NCBI GenBank assembly: GCA_021568835.1
Contig: JAKGSH010000010.1
Span: 1,550,001 to 1,614,000, forward strand
Length of the DNA stretch: 64,000 bases
DNA from: Streptomyces sp. Tue 6430
Lineage (GTDB): Bacteria > Actinomycetota > Actinomycetes > Streptomycetales > Streptomycetaceae
Direction of reading: 5' to 3'
In this document: in pieces, positions 27,826 to 38,820 of the stretch
How the letters are laid out: each line of letters starts with the position of its first letter
Position numbering within the stretch: the stretch's first letter is position 1
Notes under the pieces: generated by a model
The model's database searches: none
What the model saw: the letters and a program-made list of their open reading frames with translations, nothing else
Told to the model about the DNA's origin: nothing
Program-made: the position numbers and the translations under genes

Positions 27826-28986
27826 GTGCGCATCACCGGAATCAGCACTCACGTGGTGGGGACGCCTTGGCGCAACCTGACCTACGTCCAGGTGCACACC
27901 GACGAGGGCATCACGGGTGTGGGTGAGACCCGCATGCTGGGCCACACCGACGCGCTGCTCGGCTACCTGAAAGAGGCCGAGGCCAACCACATTCTCGGCT
28001 CCGACCCGTTCGCTGTCGAGGACCTCGTGCGCCGCATGAAGTACGGCGACTACGGCCGGGCGGGCGAGATCGTGATGTCCGGCATCGCCGTCGTCGAGAT
28101 GGCGTGCTGGGACATCAAGGGCAAGGCCCTCGGCGTGCCCGTCTGGCAGCTGCTCGGCGGCAAGGTCACCGACAAGGTCAAGGCGTACGCCAATGGCTGG
28201 TACACCACCGAGCGCACGCCGGAGGCGTACCACAAGGCCGCCCAGGGGGTCATGGAGCGCGGGTACAAGGCGCTGAAGATCGACCCCTTCGGCACCGGGC
28301 ACTTCGAGCTGGACCACGAGCAGACCCTGTACGCCGTCTCCCTCATCGAGGCCGTGCGCGACGCCATCGGGCCGGACGCGGAGCTGATGCTGGAGATGCA
28401 CGGCCGGTTCTCGCCGTCGACCGCGGTCCGGCTGGCGAACGAGCTGGCGCCCTTCAAGCCGGCCTGGCTGGAGGAGCCGGTCCCGCCGGAGAACCTGAAG
28501 GCACTGGAGAAGGTCGCCGCCAAGGTGGACATCCCCATGGCCACCGGTGAGCGCATCCACGACCGGATCGAGTTCCGCGAGCTGTTCGAGAGCCAGGCGG
28601 TCGACATCATCCAGCCGGACGTCGGCCACATCGGCGGCATCTGGGAGACGCGCAAGCTCGCCGCCACCGCCGAGACGCACTACATGCTGGTCGCCCCGCA
28701 CAACGTCGGCGGGCCGGTGCTGACCGCGGCCTCCCTCCAGGTCGGCTTCAGCTCCCCCAACTTCAAGATCCTCGAGCACTTCAACGACTTCGCGGACTCC
28801 GAGATCAAGAAAGTCGTCAAGGGGGCCCCGCAGGTCGTCGACGGCTACTTCCACCTCTCCGACGCCCCCGGTCTCGGGGTCGAGCTGGACGTGGACGCCG
28901 CCGCCGAGTTCCCCCAGCAGCAGGCCCGCTTCGACCTGTGGGCCGACGGCTGGGAGCAGCGCAAGCCGAAGGGTGCCGGGCAGTGA
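27826..28986 (+). CDS. Enolase-superfamily sugar-acid dehydratase (DgoD/galactonate-dehydratase-like)
   Basis: 386 residues, mandelate racemase/muconate lactonizing subgroup. The capping domain is VRITGISTHVVGTPWRNLTY. The barrel has YKALKIDPFG, metal ligands Glu in MLEMHGRF, Glu in WLEEPVPPE and Glu in ATGERIHDR, then IIQPDVGHIGGI and the His in APHNVGGPV. These positions match acid-sugar dehydratases, which remove water from an aldonate to give a 2-keto-3-deoxy acid. The substrate could be galactonate or arabinonate; the operon and the GH51 regulon hint at a pentose. GTG start; the stop overlaps the next gene by 4 bp (GTGA). Confidence 0.88.
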   Translation: MRITGISTHVVGTPWRNLTYVQVHTDEGITGVGETRMLGHTDALLGYLKEAEANHILGSDPFAVEDLVRRMKYGDYGRAGEIVMSGIAVVEMACWDIKGKALGVPVWQLLGGKVTDKVKAYANGWYTTERTPEAYHKAAQGVMERGYKALKIDPFGTGHFELDHEQTLYAVSLIEAVRDAIGPDAELMLEMHGRFSPSTAVRLANELAPFKPAWLEEPVPPENLKALEKVAAKVDIPMATGERIHDRIEFRELFESQAVDIIQPDVGHIGGIWETRKLAATAETHYMLVAPHNVGGPVLTAASLQVGFSSPNFKILEHFNDFADSEIKKVVKGAPQVVDGYFHLSDAPGLGVELDVDAAAEFPQQQARFDLWADGWEQRKPKGAGQ

Positions 28987-29987
28987 GCACCGCCGTCGTC
29001 GTCGAGGCGCCCGGCGAGCACCGGCTCACCGCGCACACGCCCCGCCCGCCCGAGCCCGGCGAGGCGCTGGTGCGGGTGCACGCCGTGGGCATCTGCGGCA
29101 GCGACCGCGAGGTGTACCAGGGCAACCGGCCAGAGGGGTACGTCCGTTACCCGCTCACGCCCGGTCACGAGTGGTCCGGGACGGTCGAGGCGGTGGGCGC
29201 CGGGGTGCCGGTCTCGCTCGTCGGCCGCAAGGTGGTCGGAGAGGGCTTCCGCAACTGCCAGGTGTGCGACCGCTGCCACGCGGGTGAGACGACGCTGTGC
29301 TCGGACGGGTACGAGGAGACCGGTTTCACCCAGCCGGGTGCGATGGCGGCCACGCTGACCCTGCCGGCCCGCCTGCTGCACGTGCTGGCGGATGACGCCG
29401 ACCTCACGGCGGCGGCCCTGCTGGAGCCGGCCGCCTGCATCGCGGCCGCCGCGATCAAGGCGCACGCCCTGCCGGGCGAGCGGGTCGCCGTGGTCGGCAC
29501 CGGGACGCTGGGCATGTTCGCCGTGCAGTTCCTGCGGGCGGGCTCGCCGGCCGAGCTGCTGGTGGTCGGCACCCGCGGCGACCGGGAGGCGCTGTCCCGG
29601 CGGTTCGGCGCGACCGACTTCCGCACCAGGGACCAGGACCTGCCCGACGACTTCGACGTGGTGATCGAGACCGCCGGGTCCGCCTCGGCCGCCCGCACCG
29701 CCGCCGCCCTGCTCAGGCGCGGCGGCCGGCTGGTCCTGACGGGCATCCCCGGTCCGGGCGCCGACGGCCTGGACCCGACGGACCTGGTCGTGCGGCAGCT
29801 GGAGGTGCACACCGTCTTCGGAGCGCCGCCCGACGCCTGGTCGCACACGGTGCGGGTGTTCGGCGCCGGGCTGCTCGACCCGCTGCCGCTGGTCACGCAC
29901 GAGCTGCCGCTCGCCGAGTTCTCCGAGGCGATCGGGCTGGTCGGCTCCGGCGACCCGAAGGTGGGCAAGGTGCTGCTGCGCCCCTAG
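28983..29987 (+). CDS. Zinc-dependent medium-chain dehydrogenase (sugar or polyol)
   Basis: 334 residues. Catalytic zinc ligands: Cys in GICGSDREVYQ, His-Glu in TPGHEWSGTVE. Structural zinc cysteines lie in NCQVCDRCHAGETTLC. The cofactor fold is GERVAVVGTGTLGMFAVQFL. This is the threonine/sorbitol dehydrogenase-like branch. Coupled to the dehydratase by a 4-bp overlap, it probably makes the sugar lactone, or oxidises a later intermediate, in an oxidative sugar pathway. A 200-bp gap with GGCCC repeats separates it from the next gene. Confidence 0.88.
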   Translation: MSTAVVVEAPGEHRLTAHTPRPPEPGEALVRVHAVGICGSDREVYQGNRPEGYVRYPLTPGHEWSGTVEAVGAGVPVSLVGRKVVGEGFRNCQVCDRCHAGETTLCSDGYEETGFTQPGAMAATLTLPARLLHVLADDADLTAAALLEPAACIAAAAIKAHALPGERVAVVGTGTLGMFAVQFLRAGSPAELLVVGTRGDREALSRRFGATDFRTRDQDLPDDFDVVIETAGSASAARTAAALLRRGGRLVLTGIPGPGADGLDPTDLVVRQLEVHTVFGAPPDAWSHTVRVFGAGLLDPLPLVTHELPLAEFSEAIGLVGSGDPKVGKVLLRP

Positions 29988-30188
29988 CGTCTCCCGTTCG
30001 GATCAGGCCGGGCCCGCGGGCCCGGCACCGCACCCCGGTCCGGCCCGGCCCGGCCCGGCCCGAACGGAAGATCCCAGCCGTACGCCGGCGCGGAGGCGAC
30101 CTGAAGGCCTTCGCCCCGGCGCACACCCCCGCCCCCCACGCCTTGAGCCGCGAACCTCGTCCGACATACCGAACACGAAGGACAGCTT

Positions 30189-31160
30189 GTGACGACCGAC
30201 GCTTCCGCTACGGCCGCCCGTCGACCCGGTGAGCAGGTGCTCGCCGCGCTCGGACTGGGCGCGCCCGCCCCGGATCCCGCCGACACCTCCACCCACTCCT
30301 TCCCGGGCGGCGGCCGCTGGCGCACCGAGATCCCCTCGTGCGAGGGTCCCGAAGCGCTGGGCGCCGTACTGAAGGAGGCCTCGCGGCTCGACGTGCCGAT
30401 CCACCGGATCAGCCAGGGCAGCGGCGTGTGGATGCTGACCGACGCCGAGATCACCGAGATGGTCGACGCGACGAACGAACGCGACATCGAGCTGTGCCTG
30501 TTCACCGGGCCGCGCGGCACGTGGGACATCGGAGGCTCGACGCGCACCGACTCGCGCGGCGGGGGCCTGCGGGCCCGCGGCCACGACGCGGTCGCCGGAT
30601 GCGTCGAAGACGCCGTGCGGGCGACGGAGTTGGGCGTGAAGTGCCTTCTCGTCGCCGACGAGGGCGTGCTGTGGACGCTGCACCGGGCGCGGGCGACCGG
30701 CCTCATCCCGGCCGACACCACGCTCAAGGTCTCGGCGCTGATCGGCCCCGTCAACCCGGCCGCCTACGCGGTCTACGAGCGGCTGGGCGCCGACTCGGTC
30801 AACGTGCCCAGCGACCTGACGCTCGATCACCTCACGGAGATCCGGCGGGTGTCGGGCGCTCCCATGGACATGTACATCGAGGCCCCCGACGATCTCGGCG
30901 GGTACGTCCGGATGTACGAGGTCGCCGAGCTGATCCGGCGCGGCGCACCGCTGTACCTGAAGTTCGGCCTCTCCAAGGCCCCCGCGATCTATCCGTACGG
31001 CCACCACCTGCGCGAGGTGACGCTGTCCACGGCCCGCGAGCGGGTGCGGCGCGGCCGGCTGGCCCTCGATCTGCTGGCGCGGCACGGGGCGGACGGTCAC
31101 ATGGCCCCGCTCGGCTCCCGACTGCCCGGCGAACTCAACAGGTTCGACATCCAGTCATAA
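30189..31160 (+). CDS. TIM-barrel-like protein of the sugar operon, possible aldolase, function unproven
   Basis: 323 residues. Alternating strands and helices read like a beta/alpha barrel: VPIHRISQGSGVWMLTDAEI, IELCLFTGPRGTWDIGGSTR, GVKCLLVADEGVLWTLHRAR, LKVSALIGPVNPAAY, GADSVNVPSDLTLDHLTEI, GAPMDMYIEAPDDLGGYVRM and GAPLYLKFGLSKAPAIYPYG. I do not recognise the family firmly; it shares features with U32-type peptidase-like barrels. Given a dehydratase and a dehydrogenase in the same operon, a 2-keto-3-deoxy-acid aldolase or an isomerase is the best guess. No clear Schiff-base lysine can be assigned by eye. GTG start; AAGGA lies 7-11 nt upstream. Confidence 0.7.
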   Translation: MTTDASATAARRPGEQVLAALGLGAPAPDPADTSTHSFPGGGRWRTEIPSCEGPEALGAVLKEASRLDVPIHRISQGSGVWMLTDAEITEMVDATNERDIELCLFTGPRGTWDIGGSTRTDSRGGGLRARGHDAVAGCVEDAVRATELGVKCLLVADEGVLWTLHRARATGLIPADTTLKVSALIGPVNPAAYAVYERLGADSVNVPSDLTLDHLTEIRRVSGAPMDMYIEAPDDLGGYVRMYEVAELIRRGAPLYLKFGLSKAPAIYPYGHHLREVTLSTARERVRRGRLALDLLARHGADGHMAPLGSRLPGELNRFDIQS

Positions 31161-31303
31161 CGTTACGGAAACCCCGCTTCACAGAAGACGACACAGGCGC
31201 GCAGAATCCCACACACCTCTCCTCGGTCCTCGGGGAATCCGCCGGGAGCGCCGTCGCACCGCGAGACCGAACGAACCCTGCACACACATCAAGGATGATG
31301 ATC

Positions 31304-32410
31304 ATGGGTAACCGCAGAGCCGCACTCGCCGCCGTCGCCGGCGCCGCCTCCCTCGCCCTGACCCTGTCCGCCTGCGGCCAGAGCGGCGAGGGCGGCAGCG
31401 AGGAGAACAAGGCCGACAGCAAGGGCGGCACGATCGGCATCGCGATGCCGACCAAGTCCTCCGAGCGCTGGATCTCCGACGGCAAGAACGTCGAGAAGGA
31501 CCTCCAGGCCAAGGGCTACAAGACCAAGCTGGTCTACGGCGAGGACAAGCCCGACCAGCAGGTCTCGCAGATCGAGAACCTGATCGCGCAGGGCGTCAAG
31601 GCGCTGATCGTCGCGGCGATCGACAACAAGTCGCTCGACAACGTTCTTCAGCAGGCCAAGGACGCGGACATCCCGGTCATCTCCTACGACCGCCTGATCC
31701 TCGGCAGCGAGAACGTCAGCTACTACGCCTCCTTCGACAACTCCAAGGTCGGCGAGCTCCAGGCGAACTACATCGTGGAGAAGCTCGGCCTGAAGAGCGG
31801 CAAGGGCCCCTTCAACATCGAGCTGTTCGCCGGCTCCAACGACGACAACAACACCAAGTACTTCTTCAACGGCGCGATGAGCGTGCTCCAGCCGTACATC
31901 GACAGCAAGAAGCTCGTGGTGCGGTCGGGCCAGACCCAGCTCACCCAGGTGACCACCCTGCGCTGGGACGGCGCCACCGCCCAGCGCCGCATGGACGACA
32001 TCCTGACCAAGTCGTACAAGAGCGAGAAGGTCGACGCGGTCCTGTCGCCGTACGACGGCATCTCCATCGGCATCCTGTCGGCGCTGAAGTCCGACAACTA
32101 CGGCTCCGCGAACAAGCCGCTGCCGGTCCTCACCGGCCAGGACGCCGAGCTGGCCTCGGTGAAGTCGATCATCGCCGGCGATCAGACGCAGACCGTCTAC
32201 AAGGACCTGCGCGAGCTGGCCAAGGTCGCCTCCAACATGGTCGACGCGGTCCTGAACGACAAGGAGCCCGAGGTCAACGACACCAAGACCTACGACAACG
32301 GCGCGAAGGTCGTCCCGGCCTACCTGCTGGAGCCGGTCAGCGTGGACAAGACCAACTACCAGAAGGTCCTGGTCGACGGCGGCTACTACACGGCCGACCA
32401 GCTCAAGTAG
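31304..32410 (+). CDS. chvE: ChvE-type multiple-monosaccharide binding lipoprotein
   Basis: Periplasmic-binding-protein fold lipoprotein that captures sugars such as galactose, arabinose or xylose for the MmsAB transporter. 368 residues. Lipobox L-S-A-C after AAVAGAASLALT. It starts GTIGIAMPTKSSERWISDGK, and has AAIDNKSLDNVLQQA, PVISYDRLILGSENVSYYAS, ELFAGSNDDNNTKYFFNGAM and LSPYDGISIGILSAL, all characteristic of ChvE. It is very similar along its length to the second binding protein at 55506-56594. Start ATG 31304, AAGGA 8 nt before. 32 bp precede mmsA. Confidence 0.94.
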   Translation: MGNRRAALAAVAGAASLALTLSACGQSGEGGSEENKADSKGGTIGIAMPTKSSERWISDGKNVEKDLQAKGYKTKLVYGEDKPDQQVSQIENLIAQGVKALIVAAIDNKSLDNVLQQAKDADIPVISYDRLILGSENVSYYASFDNSKVGELQANYIVEKLGLKSGKGPFNIELFAGSNDDNNTKYFFNGAMSVLQPYIDSKKLVVRSGQTQLTQVTTLRWDGATAQRRMDDILTKSYKSEKVDAVLSPYDGISIGILSALKSDNYGSANKPLPVLTGQDAELASVKSIIAGDQTQTVYKDLRELAKVASNMVDAVLNDKEPEVNDTKTYDNGAKVVPAYLLEPVSVDKTNYQKVLVDGGYYTADQLK

Positions 32411-32442
32411 CCCCCGCCCCCTAAGGATTGGAAGGCACGACC

Positions 32443-33989
<1,547 letters not shown>

Positions 33990-33993
<4 letters not shown>

Positions 33994-35233
33994 GCACGGA
34001 TGTGACCGCCAAGAGCCCGGCCCCCGCGCCGCCCGGCAAGAGCGGGGGCGCGGCGGGCGGGGCCTGCTCCAGCTGATGCTGGACGGCATGCGCCGCAACA
34101 TGCGGCAGTACGGCATGCTGATCGCCCTCGGCCTGATCGTGGCGCTGTTCGCGGTGTGGACCGACGGCGACCTGCTGCTGCCGCGCAACGTCTCCAACCT
34201 GGTGCTGCAGAACAGCTACATCCTGATCCTCGCGATCGGCATGATGCTCGTCATCATCGCGGGCCACATCGACCTCTCGGTCGGCTCGCTGACCGCGTTC
34301 GTCGGCGCCTTCGCGGCCGTGCTGACGGTGCAGCACGACGTCTCCTGGCCCGTCGCCGTGGTGCTGTGCCTGATCGTGGGCGCCGTGGCGGGCTCGGTCC
34401 AGGGCTTCTTCATCGCCTACCTCGGCATACCGTCGTTCATCGTCACCCTCGCCGGGATGCTGACCTTCCGCGGTGTCACGGAGATCCTGCTGGAGGGGCA
34501 GACCCTCGGCCCCTTCCCCGGCGGCCTGCAGAAGATCGGCAACGGCTTCCTGCCGGAGACCGGCCCCGAGACCAACTACCACAACCTCACGCTGCTGCTG
34601 GGCATCGTCCTGATCGCGTTCGTGGTCCTCCAGGAGATCCGGGACCGCAAGCGCCAGCAGGAGTTCTCGCTGGAGATCCTGCCCCGCAACATCTTCCTGC
34701 TGAAGCTCGTCGCGATCGTCTCCGCGCTGCTCGTCGTGACCCTGCTGCTCGCCAGCTACAAGGGCGCGCCGATCGTGCTGATCATCCTGGGCCTGCTGGT
34801 GGTCGGCTACGGCTACGTGATGCGCAACTCGATCTTCGGCCGGCACATCTACGCGATCGGCGGCAACCTGCCGGCCGCGAAGCTGTCCGGCGTCAAGGAC
34901 AAGAAGGTCACCTTCTACGTCTTCCTGAACATGGGCGTGCTCGCGGCCCTGGCGGGTCTGGTGGTCGCCGCCCGCCTCAACGCGGCCTCTCCGAAGGCGG
35001 GCCTGAACTACGAACTCGAGGCCATCGCCTCGGCGTTCATCGGTGGCGCGTCCATGAGCGGCGGTGTCGGAACCGTCCTCGGCGCGATCATCGGCGGTCT
35101 CGTCCTCGGCGTGCTGAACAACGGCATGAACCTCCTGAGCGTCGGCACCGACTGGCAACAGGTCATCAAGGGCCTCGCCCTGCTGGCCGCGGTCGGGTTC
35201 GACGTGTGGAACAAGCGCAAGTCCGGTTCGTAA
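33990..35233 (+). CDS. mmsB: Sugar ABC transporter permease MmsB, frameshifted as read near 34060
   Basis: Membrane channel of the ChvE-MmsA-MmsB importer. From MSTDVTAKSPAPAPPGKSGG the frame hits a stop at once. Adding one G to GGGG (34059-34062) gives A-A-G-G-G-L-L-Q-L-M-L-D-G-M and joins the normal permease. About ten membrane helices follow (QYGMLIALGLIVALFAVWTD, YILILAIGMMLVIIAGHIDL and others). The family loop GHIDLSVGSLTAFVGA and the C-terminal FIGGASMSGGVGTVLGAIIG are present. Repaired length is about 414 residues. The ATGA overlap with mmsA shows that the early start is the true one. The break is almost certainly a sequence error. Confidence 0.88.
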
Positions 35234-35240
35234 GTCAGTT

Positions 35241-35271
35241 CGGGCCCCGTCGGACCAGCCGGCGGGGCCCG
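35241..35271 (+). terminator. Hairpin between mmsB and the exported mutarotase gene
   Basis: CGGGCCCCG (35241-35249) pairs with CGGGGCCCG (35263-35271), with an inner CGG/CCG pair. It begins 8 bp after the mmsB stop and ends 21 bp before the next ATG. It may attenuate transcription or protect the upstream mRNA, lowering expression of the mutarotase. Confidence 0.7.
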
Positions 35272-35292
35272 CCCTTATCGAGGGAGCCGCAC

Positions 35293-36462
35293 ATGGAACT
35301 GAACCGACGCACGGTCATCGCGGGAGCCGCGGCCGCGGGCATCGCCGCGAGCACGCTCGGCGGAACGGCACACGCCACCGGTGGCACCGCTCACTCCACC
35401 GGCGGCAGAACACCGGTGAGGAAGCTGTTCGGCACGCTCGCCGACGGCACCAAGGTGCACAGCTGGTCCCTGTCCAACGGCGGCACGCGCCTGAAGGTCC
35501 TCTCCTACGGCGGCATCGTCCAGTCGCTGGAGATCCCCGACCGGCACGGCCGGTACGAGAACGTCTCCCTCGGCTTCGACGACCTCGCGGACTACGTCGC
35601 GAAGTCGCCGTACTTCGGCGCGCTGATCGGCCGCTTCGGCAACCGGATCGGCAAGGGCCGGTTCACGCTGGACGGCAAGCCCTACCAGATCGACGTCAAC
35701 GACGGCGAGAACACCCTGCACGGCGGCTCCCAGGGCTTCGACAAGCGGGTGTGGGACGTCGAGCCGTTCACCAAGGGCTCCGACGTCGGCCTGCGCCTGT
35801 ACTACACGAGCGCCGACGGGGAGATGGGCTATCCCGGCACGCTCCGGGTGAAGGTCACCTACACCCTGACCCGGCACGGCGACTGGCGCATCGACTACGA
35901 GGCCACCACCGACAGGGCCACCGTCGTCAACCTGACCAGCCACGTCTACTGGAACCTCGCCGGCGAGAACAGCGGCTCGATCCATGACCACGAACTGAAG
36001 ATCGCCGGCTCCCGCTACACGCCCGTCGACTCGGGGCTGATCCCCACCGGCGAGCTGGCGAGGGTGGCCGGCTCCCCCTTCGACTTCCGCCGCACCAAGA
36101 CCGTGGGCAAGGACATCCGCGTCGCCCACCAGCAGCTCCTGTACGGCCAGGGCTTCGACCACAACTGGGTCCTCGACAAGGGGATCACGGCGGCTCCCGT
36201 GCCGGTGGCCACCCTGCGCGACCCGTCCTCGGGCCGCACGATGACGATCTCCACCACCGAGCCGGGCCTGCAGTTCTACTCGGGCAACTTCCTCGACGGC
36301 ACGCTCGTCGGCAGCGGCGGCACCGTCTACCGCCAGGGCGACGCGCTCTGCCTGGAGACGCAGCACTTCCCGGACTCGCCGAACAAGCCGTCGTTCCCCT
36401 CGACGGTGCTGCGGCCGGGGCAGACGTACCGCACGACGACGGTCCACTCGTTCGGCCGCTGA
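35293..36462 (+). CDS. Exported aldose 1-epimerase (mutarotase)
   Basis: 389 residues. The N-terminus MELNRRTVIAGAAAAGIAAS followed by T-L-G-G-T-A-H-A is a twin-arginine-type export signal. The mature part is a GalM enzyme: LSYGGIVQSLEIPDR, RFGNRIGKGRF, NTLHGGSQGFDKRVWDVEP, VNLTSHVYWNLAGE, DHNWVLDKG and ETQHFPDSPNKPSFPS. It equilibrates sugar anomers outside the cell, probably to match the anomer preferred by ChvE. Final gene of the sugar operon. The linker after the signal carries a small repeat, H-A-T-G-G-T-A-H-S-T-G-G. Confidence 0.9.
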   Translation: MELNRRTVIAGAAAAGIAASTLGGTAHATGGTAHSTGGRTPVRKLFGTLADGTKVHSWSLSNGGTRLKVLSYGGIVQSLEIPDRHGRYENVSLGFDDLADYVAKSPYFGALIGRFGNRIGKGRFTLDGKPYQIDVNDGENTLHGGSQGFDKRVWDVEPFTKGSDVGLRLYYTSADGEMGYPGTLRVKVTYTLTRHGDWRIDYEATTDRATVVNLTSHVYWNLAGENSGSIHDHELKIAGSRYTPVDSGLIPTGELARVAGSPFDFRRTKTVGKDIRVAHQQLLYGQGFDHNWVLDKGITAAPVPVATLRDPSSGRTMTISTTEPGLQFYSGNFLDGTLVGSGGTVYRQGDALCLETQHFPDSPNKPSFPSTVLRPGQTYRTTTVHSFGR

Positions 36463-36478
36463 CCCGCCGGCCGCCGAC

Positions 36479-36513
36479 CCGCCGGCCGCGGGCGGGCCGC
36501 CCCCGGCCGGCGG
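36479..36513 (+). terminator. Terminator after the sugar operon
   Basis: CCGCCGGCCG (36479-36488) and CGGCCGGCGG (36504-36513), perfect 10-bp arms with further GC pairing in the loop, 17 bp after the stop codon. Confidence 0.75.
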
Positions 36514-36593
36514 TCACGCCCTCACCGGTGGGACACGATTTCCCACCGACTTCCCGACGGTTGAACAGCGCCACCGCGGCATCCGTATGAAGA

Positions 36594-36622
36594 GGTGGCC
36601 CGCGCTCCCCGCGCGGGCCACC
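36594..36622. other. 12-bp hairpin in the leader of the PLP enzyme gene
   Basis: GGTGGCCCGCGC (36594-36605), TCCCC, GCGCGGGCCACC (36611-36622), ending 54 bp before the ATG. It could be an attenuator or an mRNA-stability element; no riboswitch fold is recognised. Confidence 0.6.
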
Positions 36623-36676
36623 CACATGACGACGGACCCGGTCCTCCCCGCCGGGTCCGCCCCATACGGAGGTTCC

Positions 36677-38394
36677 ATGGCCGACAACGTCACCTCGTTG
36701 TTCCGCAGCACCGCCGCGCACAGCCCGTCGATGGCGGCGCTGACGCGGGAGGGCGGCGACGGGGGCGGCCCGGTGGACTTCTGCATCCCCTGCAACCCGT
36801 ACTTCCCCACGCCGCAGATGTTCGACGACATGGCCTCCCGGCTGCGGGACATCATCACGTACTACCCGAGCAGCGCCGACACGATCACCGCCGAGCTGTG
36901 CAGCCTGCTCCAACTCCCCCCGCAGGCCGTCGCGATGGGCAACGGTTCCACCGAGCTGATCACCTGGATCGACCACCTGCTGGTGCGCGAGTCCCTCGCC
37001 GTCCCCGTCCCCACCTTCGGCCGCTGGACCGACCAGCCCATGGAGACCGGCAAGCGGGTCGACATGTTCCCGCTCCAGGAGTCCAGCGGTTTCGCCCTCG
37101 ACCTCGCGCAGTACGCCGAGTTCATCCGCGCGCGCGGCACCCGCGTCGCCGTCATCTGCAACCCCAACAACCCCGACGGCGGGTTCCTGCACAAGCACGC
37201 CGTCGTGCAGTTCATGGACGCGATGGCCGACCTGGACCTGATCGTCGTCGACGAGTCGTTCCTGGAGTTCGCCGACGCGGAGAGCGAACCCTCGGTGGTC
37301 CAGGAGGCGATGCTCCGCCCGAACGTCGTCGTCCTGCGCAGCCTCGGCAAGAACTTCGGCCTGCACGGCATCCGCTTCGGCTACCTCGTCGCCAACCCGG
37401 CCCTGGCCGGGCGCGTGCGCTCCATGCTGCCCAAGTGGAACCTCAACTCCTTCGCCGAGCACGTGGTGTTCATGCTGAAGGAGCACGGCCCCGAGTACGC
37501 GCAGAGCCTGATGCAGGTACGCCGCGACCGCCTCGACATGGCCGGCCAGCTCTCCGCGCTGCCCGGTCTGACCGTGTACCCCTCCCAGGGGAACTTCCTC
37601 TTCGTCCGCCTTCCCGTGGGCGCCGAGGGGACGGTCGTGCGCGACCGGATGCTCACCGAGCACCGGATCCTGGTGCGCGAGTGCGGCAACAAGATCGGGT
37701 CCTCCAGCCGCTTCCTGCGGCTCGTGGTGCGCCCCCAGGTGGACGTACGTCGCCTGGTGTCCGGCCTGGAACAGGTGCTCTACGGGACCAGGAGGGGAGC
37801 CGCCGTACCGGAGCCGGGCAGCGGGTTCGGCTACAGCTCCGGTACGGCGGCGGTGGACCGGCTGGTGGGAGCGACGAACGGGGCGGGCCTGCAGGGGCTC
37901 GCGGCGCAGGCACAGGCGCAGGCACAGTCGTCGGGGGCGGGGCTCCGATGCCCCTGCCCCTGCCCGTGGCCGTGCCCGCCGCGCAGGTTCCGGCACCTGC
38001 GCCGCTGCCGACACCGGTGCCGGTGCCGGTGCCGGCAGCGGCGCAGGTGTTTCCGCAGTCGGTTCCGGCGCCCGCGCCCATGCCCGCGGCGGCCGCCATG
38101 GCTCCGGTGCCGCCGCCGATGCAGGTGCCCGCACCCGTACCCGCCGCTCCGGCGGCGGCGGTGGCGGTGGAGCCTCAGATGGCACCGGCGATGGCCGCGC
38201 CGGTCGCACCGGCCGCTCCGGTCGCCGGGCCGATGGGCGGCCCCGGCGGGCCGACCCCGCCGGGGGTGCCTGCCCGCGGTGGCCTGACGGCCGCGCAGGT
38301 GCGGGGCACGAACGGGCTGTCGCCCGCGGCGACGACCGGCTGGCCGAACGCCCAGAGCTGGCCCAATCCGGCGGGAATGGGCCAGGTCGGCTGA
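36677..38394 (+). CDS. PLP-dependent aminotransferase class I/II with long Pro/Ala tail, frameshifted as read near 37940
   Basis: Residues 1-370 are a fold-type I enzyme of the histidinol-phosphate/threonine-phosphate group: IPCNPYFPTPQMF, MGNGSTELITWI, CNPNNPDGGFLHKH, VVDESFLEFAD, and the PLP lysine in LRSLGKNFGLHGIRFGY. The arginine that binds the carboxylate is near SSSRFLRLVVR. After the catalytic part comes a tail of A-Q-A-Q. The frame then slips at GGGG (37939-37942). One added G gives S-S-G-A-G-A-P-M-P-L-P and continues a roughly 150-residue Pro/Ala/Val tail ending NAQSWPNPAGMGQVG. The repaired length is about 572 residues. ACGGAGG lies before the ATG. The tail may tether the enzyme; its function is unknown. 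Confidence 0.82.
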
Positions 38395-38462
38395 CCCGGC
38401 CGCTCCCGGCCCCCCGGCCCGTGCCCACCCACCAGCCGACTCGGTGGGACAAGGAGCGACGG

Positions 38463-38597
38463 TCAGGTGGCCCGGCCCGTCCGGCGACCCTTCCGCGCCT
38501 CGACAGGGTCGGCGAAGGAGGCCGCACCGGCGCTGGACTGCCCGACGGACAGCGCGAGCAGCAGCGCGGCCGGCAGGGTCAGTAGGCGACGGGCCAT
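38463..38597 (-). pseudogene. N-terminal relic of a secreted GH43-like arabinan hydrolase
   Basis: 44 codons: MARRLLTLPAALLLALSVGQ is a signal peptide, followed by S-S-A-G-A-A-S-F-A-D-P-V-E-A-R-K-G. The A-S-F-A-D-P-V element is typical of the first strand of GH43-type enzymes. The frame then ends after R-R-T-G-R-A-T, so the catalytic domain is gone. The ATG lies inside the last codons of the adjacent relic, showing the two were once consecutive genes. Confidence 0.6.
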
Positions 38598-38740
38598 CCG
38601 CTGCTCCAGTTCAGGAGGTTGACGCCGAGTTTGGGGGTGCCGTTGTCGTTGCCGTCGTAGTAGTGGTAGACGATCACGTCGCCGTCGGTGTCCTTCATGA
38701 TCGACTGGCCGCCGGGGCCGATGCAGCGCCCGTGCGACTG
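38579..38740 (-). pseudogene. C-terminal relic of a GH43 endo-arabinanase
   Basis: About 50 codons: RCIGPGGQSIMKDTDGDVIV, YHYYDGNDNGTPKLGVNLLN, WSSGWPVAY then stop. G-P-G-G-Q-S, V-Y-H-Y-Y and the ending S-G-W-P are the conserved C-terminal elements of endo-1,5-alpha-L-arabinanases. The upstream part of the gene is missing; dioxygenase promoter DNA follows instead. It overlaps the start of the neighbouring relic. Confidence 0.75.
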
Positions 38741-38820
38741 TCCGGCAAGCGACTTGACGAGCCGTCACTTTGCCCAACCGACAGCTCTCCGACAGGAACG
38801 CTCCCTACGGTGCCGTGCTC

